Shown piece by piece: positions 1-7,341 of a stretch of DNA of 12,074 nt. Origin of the DNA: Rickettsiaceae bacterium (GTDB lineage Bacteria; Pseudomonadota; Alphaproteobacteria; Rickettsiales; Rickettsiaceae); the NCBI GenBank assembly GCA_021741285.1, contig JAIOYD010000021.1, forward strand, positions 1-12,074, in the 5' to 3' direction. Under the pieces are notes generated by a model, which worked only from the letters and a program-made list of their open reading frames with translations, ran no database searches and had not been told where the DNA came from. Positions within the stretch are counted from its first letter, which is position 1. Every line of letters starts with the position of its first letter. The position numbers were made by a program, and so were the translations under genes.

Positions 1-25
1 TAATATTTTCTATAGGCATAATTTA

Positions 26-72
26 AAATCCATAAGCTTTATACGCTAATTATACCATTTTCTTATGGATTT
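26..72. repeat. 11-bp perfect inverted repeat (hairpin-forming)
   Basis: AAATCCATAAG at 26-36 is the exact reverse complement of CTTATGGATTT at 62-72, leaving a 25-base loop. Read on the minus strand the second arm runs into TTTTAAATT, so it could act as a weak terminator for minus-strand transcripts. It could also be one end of a larger repeat cut by the window edge. The match is seen directly; the function is a guess. Confidence 0.5.
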
Positions 73-114
73 CCTAAGTAGTTTATATAGTAAAATCCCT
101 TGCTAATTCAGCTA

Positions 115-140
115 AAGAGACTTCTGACGAAGAGACTTCT
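115..140. repeat. short direct repeat, 15-bp period
   Basis: AAGAGACTTCT occurs at 115-125 and again at 130-140, separated by GACG, so the unit repeats with a 15-base period. There are only two copies. It lies between the inverted repeat at 26-72 and the palindrome at 155-264, which suggests that this gap has a history of repeat insertion or slippage. Confidence 0.45.
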
Positions 141-154
141 TATTCATATAGTAA

Positions 155-264
155 GTTAAGTTGAATTAGGGATAGTTAATTTTAGAGCGAGGCTGCGCAG
201 CCTAGGTTACCACGTGAGCAACAGCTGCACCACGCTAAATTGGCTGTCCCTAATTCAAGTTAAG
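155..264. repeat. imperfect palindromic element of about 110 bp downstream of the S9 peptidase gene
   Basis: The left arm, 155-185, pairs with the right arm, 235-264. Bases 155-175 match the reverse complement of 244-264 with three mismatches in 21, and the pairing continues with one bulge into AATTTTAG / CTAAATT. The interior (186-234) is clearly more GC-rich than its surroundings and contains a perfect 14-bp palindrome, AGGCTGCGCAGCCT (190-203), and CACGTG (211-216). The element ends 12 bases from the stop codon of the peptidase gene, so its transcript would fold just after the coding region and might stabilise or end it. Size and structure resemble the palindromic repeats and MITE-like elements dispersed in Rickettsiales genomes, but I cannot assign it to a named family. 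Confidence 0.6.
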
Positions 265-276
265 GAGAAACTATAG

Positions 277-2337
277 TCATTCCTTTTCTCTTGTCCATGT
301 TATCTCCTTTCCTTCTTTTACCACTACAGAAGAGCCTGGAAAATTATTATTATGCGGAACAAATCTTCCTCCAGCAAAATTGGCTAAAAACACTTCTGCA
401 TTAGCATACATTGAAAGCCTGTTTTCTGGCCTGGCTAAACCATGACCTTCATCAGGGTAAAGCAAATATACAACTGGTATTGAAAGCTTTTTCATAGCTT
501 CAACTATTTGATCGGATTCAGCTTGCTTTACCCGGGGGTCATTTGCCCCTTGTACAATGAGTAGTGGCTTTTTTATATTTTGGGCAAAGCTCAAGGGAGA
601 TCTTTCTTTTAAAAACTTTCTACCCTCTTCTATATCAGGGGAAGCTCCGATAATTTTAATTAAATGAGCCATCTGAGGTTTCCAATAAGGAGGTATGGAG
701 TTTAGTAATGTTTCAAGATTAGATGGGCCAACTATATCAATTCCAGCAACATACATATCTGGAGTCATTGTCATACCAACAAGGGCTGCATAACCACCGT
801 AACTTCCACCCATGATGACTATTTTATCTTTCTGAGCTACCTTATTATATATAGCCCATTGAACGCCATCAGCAAGATCATCTTGCATTTTTCTAGCCCA
901 CTCGCCATCTCCTGCATTGCTAAAATTCTTGCCAAAACCAGTTGATCCACGATAATTTACGTTAAGCACCGCGTAACCTCTGTTTGCGAGCCACTGTACC
1001 TGCGAACTAAAGCCCCAACTGTCTCGTGCATTTGGTCCACCATGAACATGTATAACTAGGGGCACTGTCTTTGACGGAATTCCTTTACCATCATCAAGCC
1101 ATCTTGGTATGGTAAGGTAACTGACTAAATCTAAACCATCTCTGGATTTTATTCTATGTGGATACATTTTTGAAAACGGCAATCCTTCTTGACTTGTATT
1201 TGATATAAATAAAAATTGCGCCTTTCTTTGCGTTCTGTCATAAAGATAATATTTTGACGGACTATCACTTTTAGAGAATACTACTACCCATTTATCATCT
1301 TCATATGTTCTAGATACAATTTCCAAATCACCATCTTCAATCTCCTTAAGATACTCTAAATCCAAGGCAATTTTAGAATCAATAATCACCCAATTTTTGC
1401 GCAAATAGTTAGTAGCAACGCCTTGAATCATCTTAGATTTAGTATCAACTATATAATCATCAATATCTGCCTTATCGTTCTCATATATTACTTTTCTAGT
1501 ATTGATGCTTAAATCTACTTCGATTAAAGCCGAAGTATTTCTTTCAGCGCTATCGCTCATAAACAATTTTGTCCCGTCAGATGAAATATGAAGAGGAGCA
1601 GTAGTAAGCATATCCTCGGTTGAAATTTTTTGAAATAATTTAGCTTTCTCGATGTCGCCATTCTCAAACAAATAAATTTCTCCCTCTCCGCTTGGAAGCA
1701 TTTTGTAGCCAAGACGTATTTTGAAATCATCATCTGCACAAAAAGATGAGTACCTCGCGGTATTTTCGTATATTAATTCACGTTTACCAGTATTTATATC
1801 AACTCTATAAATATCAAAATACTCAGCTACTCGGTCATTTATCAGAATTAATATTTCATTTGGATACTTATCACTTAGTTTCAAAACTGAGGCGCGAACC
1901 CCATCACTTGGTGTTAAGTCTTTTTGCTTTTCATTTAGCACATTAACGGAGTATAACCTCCAGTTCTCATCACCCTTTTTATCTTGAGCATAGATTATAT
2001 GGGTATTATCGTTAGCCCAAAAATAGCTTCTAATTCCTCTTTGCTTCTCATTGGTAATAACTTTAGCTTCTGATATTTTATCAATTGGTGCCACCCAAAT
2101 ATTTAGCACTCCATCTTTTGGAGCTATATAGCTTAGGAATTTGCCATCTTTATTAATTCTAGTAACAACTCTATCAGGATTACCAAATAATATTTCTCTC
2201 GAAATTAAATTATCTTCTTTTTTCATCTCATACCCTTGTTGAATAACATTTTCTGTGCGATCTTTGTTGTATAGCAAAATAAGATTTATTACTATGGTCA
2301 AAATTACAATACTAGCAAATAAGCGCTTTAGAACCAT
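277..2337 (-). CDS. membrane-anchored S9 family serine peptidase (prolyl oligopeptidase / acylaminoacyl-peptidase type)
   Basis: This alpha/beta-hydrolase peptidase probably removes residues or short peptides from peptide N-termini. Numbered from the upstream TTG at 2370 (697 aa), the C-terminal catalytic domain shows the oxyanion motif HGGP at 443-446, the nucleophile elbow GGSYGG with Ser523, Asp611 in GANDP and His643 in DEGHG, so the triad is complete. The first ~400 residues are beta-rich, with repeated short strands typical of the S9 propeller. A hydrophobic stretch after MVLKRLF (about residues 15-34) looks like an uncleaved signal anchor, so the enzyme should face the periplasm. I prefer the ATG at 2337 (686 aa), which starts just before the anchor. 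The TTG at 2370 lies inside the T-run of a terminator-like hairpin. The Shine-Dalgarno match is weak for both. The gene is separated from the cluster upstream and followed by a palindromic element, so it is probably transcribed alone. The natural substrate is unknown. Confidence 0.9.
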   Translation of the reverse strand: MVLKRLFASIVILTIVINLILLYNKDRTENVIQQGYEMKKEDNLISREILFGNPDRVVTRINKDGKFLSYIAPKDGVLNIWVAPIDKISEAKVITNEKQRGIRSYFWANDNTHIIYAQDKKGDENWRLYSVNVLNEKQKDLTPSDGVRASVLKLSDKYPNEILILINDRVAEYFDIYRVDINTGKRELIYENTARYSSFCADDDFKIRLGYKMLPSGEGEIYLFENGDIEKAKLFQKISTEDMLTTAPLHISSDGTKLFMSDSAERNTSALIEVDLSINTRKVIYENDKADIDDYIVDTKSKMIQGVATNYLRKNWVIIDSKIALDLEYLKEIEDGDLEIVSRTYEDDKWVVVFSKSDSPSKYYLYDRTQRKAQFLFISNTSQEGLPFSKMYPHRIKSRDGLDLVSYLTIPRWLDDGKGIPSKTVPLVIHVHGGPNARDSWGFSSQVQWLANRGYAVLNVNYRGSTGFGKNFSNAGDGEWARKMQDDLADGVQWAIYNKVAQKDKIVIMGGSYGGYAALVGMTMTPDMYVAGIDIVGPSNLETLLNSIPPYWKPQMAHLIKIIGASPDIEEGRKFLKERSPLSFAQNIKKPLLIVQGANDPRVKQAESDQIVEAMKKLSIPVVYLLYPDEGHGLARPENRLSMYANAEVFLANFAGGRFVPHNNNFPGSSVVVKEGKEITWTREKE

Positions 2338-2368
2338 TATATCTACCACTTTTAAATTACTAATAATC

Positions 2369-2401
2369 AAAAAAGCTGCTAAAAATTCTCCAACAGCTTT
2401 T
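2369..2401 (-). terminator. hairpin plus T-run, terminator- or attenuator-like
   Basis: Read on the minus strand, AAAAGCTG (2401-2394) and CAGCTTTT (2378-2371) form a perfect 8-bp stem with a 15-base loop, and the second arm continues into a run of six T. This is the form of an intrinsic terminator. It is far (about 280 bases) from the end of zntB but only about 32 bases before the ATG of the S9 peptidase gene, so it may be a leader attenuator rather than the end of the upstream operon. The symmetric A/T flanks would let it work on the plus strand too, less well. Confidence 0.45.
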
Positions 2402-2683
2402 ATCTAGACAATCAAATATCACAATCGGTATTGCACTTCTATACCTGACGCAAGGTAACATTAATTTTACTTTTTTTATAATAATTAATCGAATTGATGA
2501 TTAAATTATCAATTAGCTGAATCATATATAATCTATCAACAATAGCACTCTAATTATGCGTTTACTTTCGGCAGTTAGTTAAACTGATACAATAAAAAAA
2601 GATATAGTTCAAATAATTTAACTTTGAGTTAGTTTTTTTATACTTAAAGTTTTGCAATTTTTATTTAGAATAAGAGGCGGGTA
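2402..2683. other. intergenic region between zntB and the S9 peptidase gene
   Basis: I see no coding capacity here. The region is very AT-rich. It contains weak inverted repeats: AACTTTGAG / CTTAAAGTT (2620-2628 with 2643-2651, one mismatch) and AATTGAT / ATCAATT (2492-2498 with 2508-2514). On the minus strand the first hairpin is followed about 20 bases later by a T7 run (2600-2592 region), which may end the transcript of the zntB cluster. A promoter for the peptidase gene must lie here or in the hairpin, but I found no convincing -35/-10 pair. Confidence 0.4.
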
Positions 2684-3667
2684 TTAGAACCATTTTTTCC
2701 ACTTTAGGAGTACAACTTGGATAATCAAAATCACCAATGTAATACCAGAAAAGATTGCAAATGATTTATCGCTAGCAGCCCCAGGTATTCCAGCTAAATT
2801 TACACCAAATAACCCAGTAATAAAACTCATAGGTAGAAAAATTGTTGCTATAGCAGATAATTTATTTGTACTGGCACTTAATCTCTCAGTTAGGTGATTA
2901 TTTAACTCTTCGTGAATAACTTGTGCTCTTTCTCTAATGGAGACTATCTCTTCGATAAATCTAGTCATTTTATGACAGCTTTCAGCTAAATTACTTGCAC
3001 TTTCTGGCCCTGAACCTAAAAAACTCTCTATAGCTGCTAATTGTTGTAATGTATCTAAATTAGGAAAAAAGTATCGTCTAAAAATAATCACCTGCCTCCT
3101 TACATCGATAACATTTTGTCTAAAATCTTTATCATGCTCTATTAAAACCATCTCTTCTAAATCATCTACAGCCTCATATATATCAGCAATAGTTGATTCA
3201 ATTTCTTCATTTATATGCTCAATTAAACTAAGTAAGAATTCAAATGTAGTCCTGGGAGCTGTTGCACTCTCAAAATCCATTTTTAGTTTTGTTACTGCTT
3301 TTAAATTTCTTAGTTTTGCACTAATTATTTGATGTTTAGTAACATATAATCGGATAGAAATCATATCCTCTGGTTCTTCCTGGTTAAAGGAATTAATGCC
3401 TCTTAAATTTATGAATATGGTGTCATTATCTATTTTTATTAACCTGGGCCGCGTTTCAATTGCAAGTAATGCATCAACCCATATTTCACTAATGCCAGAA
3501 TCTTTTCGTAGCCACGACTTTGCTTCGGGAGAAGTTCCATCTAGGTGAATCCAGCCATAACCAGTGCTTTTATTATATAACTCTATTGGTAAATCCGTTC
3601 TATCATGAACAATTCCCTCTTCATTAACATGCAAAGATTCTATTAGCCAAGGGAATTTTTTAGTCAT
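2684..3667 (-). CDS. zntB: CorA/ZntB family divalent metal ion transporter
   Basis: This is an inner-membrane homopentameric channel/transporter of the CorA superfamily, moving divalent cations (Zn2+ in ZntB). The long N-terminal part is the cytoplasmic domain, with an extended charged helix around residues 140-270. Two membrane segments sit at the extreme C-terminus, with the signature GVN at about residues 288-290 (followed by LAGIPG) between them. CorA proper has GMN, and GVN/GIN with a following GIPG-like loop favours the ZntB branch. The protein ends in the basic tail KWKKWF. The ATG at 3667 (327 aa) is preferred: AGGTGG lies 8 bases upstream, and the tmk stop codon ends one base before it (TAA-T-ATG), implying coupled translation. 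A GTG at 3679 is also in frame but would consume that ribosome site. Which metal it carries cannot be read from the sequence. Confidence 0.88.
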   Translation of the reverse strand: MTKKFPWLIESLHVNEEGIVHDRTDLPIELYNKSTGYGWIHLDGTSPEAKSWLRKDSGISEIWVDALLAIETRPRLIKIDNDTIFINLRGINSFNQEEPEDMISIRLYVTKHQIISAKLRNLKAVTKLKMDFESATAPRTTFEFLLSLIEHINEEIESTIADIYEAVDDLEEMVLIEHDKDFRQNVIDVRRQVIIFRRYFFPNLDTLQQLAAIESFLGSGPESASNLAESCHKMTRFIEEIVSIRERAQVIHEELNNHLTERLSASTNKLSAIATIFLPMSFITGLFGVNLAGIPGAASDKSFAIFSGITLVILIIQVVLLKWKKWF

Positions 3668-3668
3668 A

Positions 3669-4334
3669 TTAATTTCCACCTAATTCATAAGAAATTTTAT
3701 CAACCACTACCTTATGTATCTCATCAGTCGTTTTGTTTACACAATTTATCGAAACCACTCTATCAGGGTGCATAGCTGAGATGGACTTGAATTTCTCATA
3801 TATATTACGATGAAATGCTATATTTTTAGCTTCAAATTTGTTTGTATCACCTCTTATAGCAACTCTTTCTAAACCTATTTCAGGCGGGATATCCATAAAA
3901 AATGTAAGATCTGGCATCATAGCTTTAGACCCATAATATTCACTTGCTCTACCAACATTTATCAAATTGCGATGTAATTCAAAAATATTATCTATTGTTA
4001 GCCCAGATTCACCTGATTGATAACAAGCTGTCGAATCTACAAATCTATCACATATAACCCAAAATCCATCTGTCAGAGCTGGCACAATAACTTTGCTTAA
4101 ATGCTCATAACGAGCGGCCATCACCAATAACAATTCAGACATTGGCAACAACTCTGAATAAACCAATAAATGACGTATTTTCTCTGCTTCGATTGTACCA
4201 CCAACCTCTCTTGTATGAATAGCTTTTATCCGTTTAGAAACAAGAAATTCATATAACATTTTACTCTGCGTGGATTTTCCGCTACCCTCGCCACCTTCAA
4301 ATGTAATAAATTTAGGTTTGTTAAAATTCGTCAT
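3669..4334 (-). CDS. tmk: thymidylate kinase (dTMP kinase)
   Basis: Tmk phosphorylates dTMP to dTDP with ATP, in the cytoplasm, on the way to dTTP. The 221-aa length is normal for the family. The P-loop GGEGSGKST lies at residues 14-22, the TMP-binding TREVGGT at 41-47 and the CDRF (Asp96-Arg97) motif at 95-98. The C-terminal third contains a LID-like stretch (around RGDTNKFEAKN). Most bacteria have TREPGGT; Val in place of Pro is what I recall from rickettsial Tmk, so it is probably lineage-typical rather than a defect. The start at 4334 is an ATG with no clear Shine-Dalgarno sequence. The gene lies 61 bases downstream of zapE and abuts zntB. Confidence 0.95.
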   Translation of the reverse strand: MTNFNKPKFITFEGGEGSGKSTQSKMLYEFLVSKRIKAIHTREVGGTIEAEKIRHLLVYSELLPMSELLLVMAARYEHLSKVIVPALTDGFWVICDRFVDSTACYQSGESGLTIDNIFELHRNLINVGRASEYYGSKAMMPDLTFFMDIPPEIGLERVAIRGDTNKFEAKNIAFHRNIYEKFKSISAMHPDRVVSINCVNKTTDEIHKVVVDKISYELGGN

Positions 4335-4395
4335 AATTTTTTATACTGTTTAATATTAATCCTATGATGGCCACTCTTCATACTGGCGGATTTAT

Positions 4396-5439
4396 TTATA
4401 AATATTCTTCAGAATTCATCTCTATAAGTCTGGAAATAGTTCTAGAAAACTCATCTTTCTTTTTTCTAAAAGAATAAATTTCTTCTGGCAAACATTGAAT
4501 TTCCATGAACAACACTACTTTATTAAAATATGCATTGTCGATAAAGTTTATAAAACGCGTTACTATATCAGTTTCATCTGCTTTAATCTTTCTTACCGAT
4601 TCAACTATAATAATTTTAAATTGCTCAGTTAAATTTACATAATCAGCATAACTCATAGGTCGTTCAAATAATTCAGAAAAATTGGTAACCAGCATATTTT
4701 TATGCCCCTTAAGAAAGCTCAACTTCCTGCCAAAAAGCTCTATACTAACTTGAGATAGTTCCTCATCATCATATAAATCTCCTTTTATCTTTTTAATCGC
4801 TGCTTTAGTTTTAGAATCAGCTGGATATAAGATTCTATTTTTTATTGCAGATACCGCATTATATCGGTAGTCAATGGCTGTATCTAGATACAAAACATGG
4901 AATTTTTTCTTTACCATATCAATAAAAGGTAAAAATGATTCTCTTTGTATACCATCTTTATATAAATTATCCGGAAGGATATTAGTTGTTAAAAAGAGAA
5001 AGACTCCATTTTTCAATAAATATCGGAATAAACTCATTATTATCATAGCGTCTGTAATGTCTCTTATTTCAAACTCATCCATACAAACTACTTGAGATTT
5101 AGTTGAAATATCAGCAGCTAATTCTTCAATAATTTTATTAGCAGATTTCCCTTGAAGAAGGTGAAGTTTTTTATGCATAGTTTGCATAAAATTCTGGAAA
5201 TGAATGATTTCTTTAGGAACTTGTACTGCATTATAAAATCTCTTCATGAGCATAGTTTTACCCCTTCCAACACCGCCATGAAGATATATACTTTTTGGAT
5301 ATTTTGATTTAAAAAACACGTGCCTAATTTTAGTCCGAAAAGTAACAGGCTCAATAGATGTCGCCGCTTCTTGCAATATACTTAATATTACCTTCTGCTT
5401 ATTATCAAGAATAATTTCAGACTTTGAACTCATCTTCAT
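4396..5439 (-). CDS. zapE: AFG1/ZapE family P-loop ATPase
   Basis: This is a member of the AFG1/LACE1 (mitochondrial) and ZapE (bacterial cell division) ATPases. ZapE in E. coli acts on FtsZ rings, and AFG1 helps clear misassembled inner-membrane proteins. Diagnostic elements are all present: Walker A GGVGRGKT at residues 55-62, the FxxFM motif in HFQNFM (80-85, usually FHEFM), Walker B VVCMDEF with Asp121-Glu122 (117-123), and the family block TTNILPDNLYKDG followed by QRESFLPFID (about 151-174). At 347 aa it is slightly shorter than many homologues. The ATG at 5439 starts 8 bases after the stop of the hemY-like gene; a second ATG two codons later (5433) is equally possible, and neither has a strong Shine-Dalgarno match. 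Its exact cellular role in this organism is inferred. Confidence 0.93.
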   Translation of the reverse strand: MKMSSKSEIILDNKQKVILSILQEAATSIEPVTFRTKIRHVFFKSKYPKSIYLHGGVGRGKTMLMKRFYNAVQVPKEIIHFQNFMQTMHKKLHLLQGKSANKIIEELAADISTKSQVVCMDEFEIRDITDAMIIMSLFRYLLKNGVFLFLTTNILPDNLYKDGIQRESFLPFIDMVKKKFHVLYLDTAIDYRYNAVSAIKNRILYPADSKTKAAIKKIKGDLYDDEELSQVSIELFGRKLSFLKGHKNMLVTNFSELFERPMSYADYVNLTEQFKIIIVESVRKIKADETDIVTRFINFIDNAYFNKVVLFMEIQCLPEEIYSFRKKKDEFSRTISRLIEMNSEEYL

Positions 5440-5447
5440 AGAATTCT

Positions 5448-6521
5448 TTACTTTGAAACAGCGTCATGGGAAATTAATTTTTGCTCCTTTACCTCAATTA
5501 CTTTTTCTTTAATACCTAAATATCCTGCTAACGCCAAAAATACTGCTGGGTATTTTACTGGTTGCACTATACCAGCAAGTGTTCCATAAATTGCCTCGGC
5601 AGAGCTTCTAGAACTATCGGCAAACATTCTAGCAATTTCAAAACAAGGCTTTGCTAAAAATGCAGACCTAAGAATTTTCAATATAGCTGTAGAATTATTA
5701 CTGTTTGTAAGTAATTCCATAAACAAGTTTAATGCCTCGATATAGTCTGGTTTATATTCAAGAGCTGATTCAAGATATTTTTTCGCTTCATCTTCGGAGC
5801 CTACTTGAAGATAGTGCTTTGAAGCTGCATAATAATAAGATGCTATTTCTTCAGAATTCAGCTCAAGCAAAGATCTATCTGCTCTTTGTAATTTTGATAC
5901 AATAAATACCATTTTCGGCCACGAGCCTAGGCTTGCATAAATTCTTATCAAAATCAACATTAACTCTGTGTCTGTGTCATCTTCATTGAAGGCCTTAAGA
6001 GCGAATTCTTCAGCCTGGGTATGATGCATGTTATTATAAAAAATTTCTGCAAGTTTTTTTGATGCATATACGCTAAAATTCTTTTTATCAATTAAATTAC
6101 GATAATACTGAATTTTTTTGTCAAAACTATCTTCTTCTTCTGCACGCACTAAATTGACAAAATCTTTATTTTCTCCATCAAGTTCAGATAATATGTTACT
6201 CGTTATTTTAAGAGATTTTTTCTTATTACCCATCAATAATTCAGCTAAGACATTCATTAATCTATTGTTTATTTTTTGTAATTTTCTTCTGTACCATCTT
6301 TTCTTTAAAATAGTAGGCAAATCAAATATTAAAAAAATTAGTTTTAGAGCTACCATAAGAAATAACTGAGTAAACACAAACACAGTCATGAATACAAACA
6401 AAGTAGTTTCAATTTGATAATCATATACAAAAAATTTAATACCAGAGTCATACTCCCCAATAGCACTAAATCCAATATAAAGGAGAAAAAAAACTACACA
6501 TAAAATTAAAAATCTAATCAT
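5448..6521 (-). CDS. hemY: HemY-like inner-membrane TPR protein
   Basis: The N-terminus carries two membrane segments (about residues 2-20 and 40-66) joined by a short, probably periplasmic, loop containing the HemY-type EYDSGI-like stretch. A basic KKRWYRRKLQK segment follows at about 73-83. The rest is helical, with TPR-like repeats (for example around residues 155-200 and 226-265, with the repeated pattern of A/Y/L and a closing Pro in YKPDY). This matches the HemY N-terminal domain plus TPR family found next to hem genes in Proteobacteria. It is unrelated to the protoporphyrinogen oxidase also called HemY in Bacillus, and its biochemical role is poorly defined. At 357 aa it is shorter than most alphaproteobacterial members. 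The ATG at 6521 lies 40 bases after the Mic60-like stop. Confidence 0.8.
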   Translation of the reverse strand: MIRFLILCVVFFLLYIGFSAIGEYDSGIKFFVYDYQIETTLFVFMTVFVFTQLFLMVALKLIFLIFDLPTILKKRWYRRKLQKINNRLMNVLAELLMGNKKKSLKITSNILSELDGENKDFVNLVRAEEEDSFDKKIQYYRNLIDKKNFSVYASKKLAEIFYNNMHHTQAEEFALKAFNEDDTDTELMLILIRIYASLGSWPKMVFIVSKLQRADRSLLELNSEEIASYYYAASKHYLQVGSEDEAKKYLESALEYKPDYIEALNLFMELLTNSNNSTAILKILRSAFLAKPCFEIARMFADSSRSSAEAIYGTLAGIVQPVKYPAVFLALAGYLGIKEKVIEVKEQKLISHDAVSK

Positions 6522-6561
6522 TAAAAATACTCAAGTTAAACATTAAACTATAATAAGGCTA

Positions 6562-7341
6562 TCACTTTATAAAACTCTCTTGTAACTCTAGCGAGTATAT
6601 GTAATTAATAAATTCAGCTAGGTCTTTATTAATCTTATCTTTTAACTGTTTTCTATCCTCGCTAGCTTTACAAATTTTTGTAATTTTTATGAACTTGTTC
6701 CACGGCTTTGAACTAAAAATCTTAACAAATTTATCAGTTGCTACACATTCCATATTTGATAACATTTTGTTATATTCTTCAAGTAAAAATAGAGTGTTTT
6801 TAATCTTCTCAGGATGAAAGGAGGAATTAAAAACTTTTAGTTCATTATAAAACACTTTATCTTGTCTAAATTTAGCAATGAGTTCGTCAGCATTAGCCAA
6901 AAATAGTCTGTAGTTATTTAGTACACTTACTAATTTGGCCTGCTTCTCTGAAGAATTAGCATTTTGCTTAGCAAATTCATCTCTTTCTACCTCTATTTCA
7001 TAAGGGTGCGGTTCTTCTGATTCCACATCTTCTTCCGTCTGCCGATCTTCCTCATCCAAAACTACTTCGCTTCCTTCTGGAGAAAAACTGAGCAAAGGTG
7101 GCTCAGGTCCAACAGAATAGCTCTCTTCTGAGGCAGAGTTTTCTTTATCTATTTGCTCTCCTAGGTGGTTGATGGGCAAAGATTTTTGTTTTAAAAAACC
7201 ATCTAATAATTGAGGGTTATATTTTACCAAAAATACAATTGCAACCAGAATAAACCCTAGTGTTAAAGCAAAATTTCTAGAAAAATTTCTATTACTTTGT
7301 GGGTGGCTTTTCTTTTCTTTTGATTTAATCTTTTCAGTCAT
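6562..7341 (-). CDS. Mic60/mitofilin-like inner-membrane protein (divergent, short)
   Basis: The 259-aa protein has a short basic N-terminus, one membrane segment (about residues 23-41), an acidic Pro/Glu/Ser-rich linker (about 61-125) and a helical C-terminal region (about 133-259). This is the architecture of alphaproteobacterial Mic60 (COG4223), which shapes inner-membrane invaginations and is the ancestor of mitochondrial mitofilin. The segment RQDKVFYNELKVF (159-171) fits the loosely conserved arginine / aromatic / EL pattern of that C-terminal domain. The main support is position: alphaproteobacterial mic60 lies between hemD and hemY, as here. It overlaps the end of hemD by 8 bases (ATGACTGA), so translation is coupled. 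It is much shorter than typical Mic60, mainly because the coiled-coil part is reduced. Whether it still bends membranes cannot be judged. Without the synteny I would have called it hypothetical. Confidence 0.6.
   Translation of the reverse strand: MTEKIKSKEKKSHPQSNRNFSRNFALTLGFILVAIVFLVKYNPQLLDGFLKQKSLPINHLGEQIDKENSASEESYSVGPEPPLLSFSPEGSEVVLDEEDRQTEEDVESEEPHPYEIEVERDEFAKQNANSSEKQAKLVSVLNNYRLFLANADELIAKFRQDKVFYNELKVFNSSFHPEKIKNTLFLLEEYNKMLSNMECVATDKFVKIFSSKPWNKFIKITKICKASEDRKQLKDKINKDLAEFINYIYSLELQESFIK

Noticed and set aside
1..276. tRNA, small RNA gene or CRISPR in the left non-coding region
   Set aside because: No cloverleaf with an anticodon arm, and no regularly spaced repeats beyond the two 15-base units.
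1557..1946. Two short open frames (about 60-66 codons) overlapping the S9 peptidase gene
   Set aside because: They are shadow frames of the peptidase coding region with no ribosome site or recognisable protein.
4335..4395. GCCA / TGGC inverted repeat between zapE and tmk as a terminator
   Set aside because: The stem is only 4-5 bp and has no following T-run.
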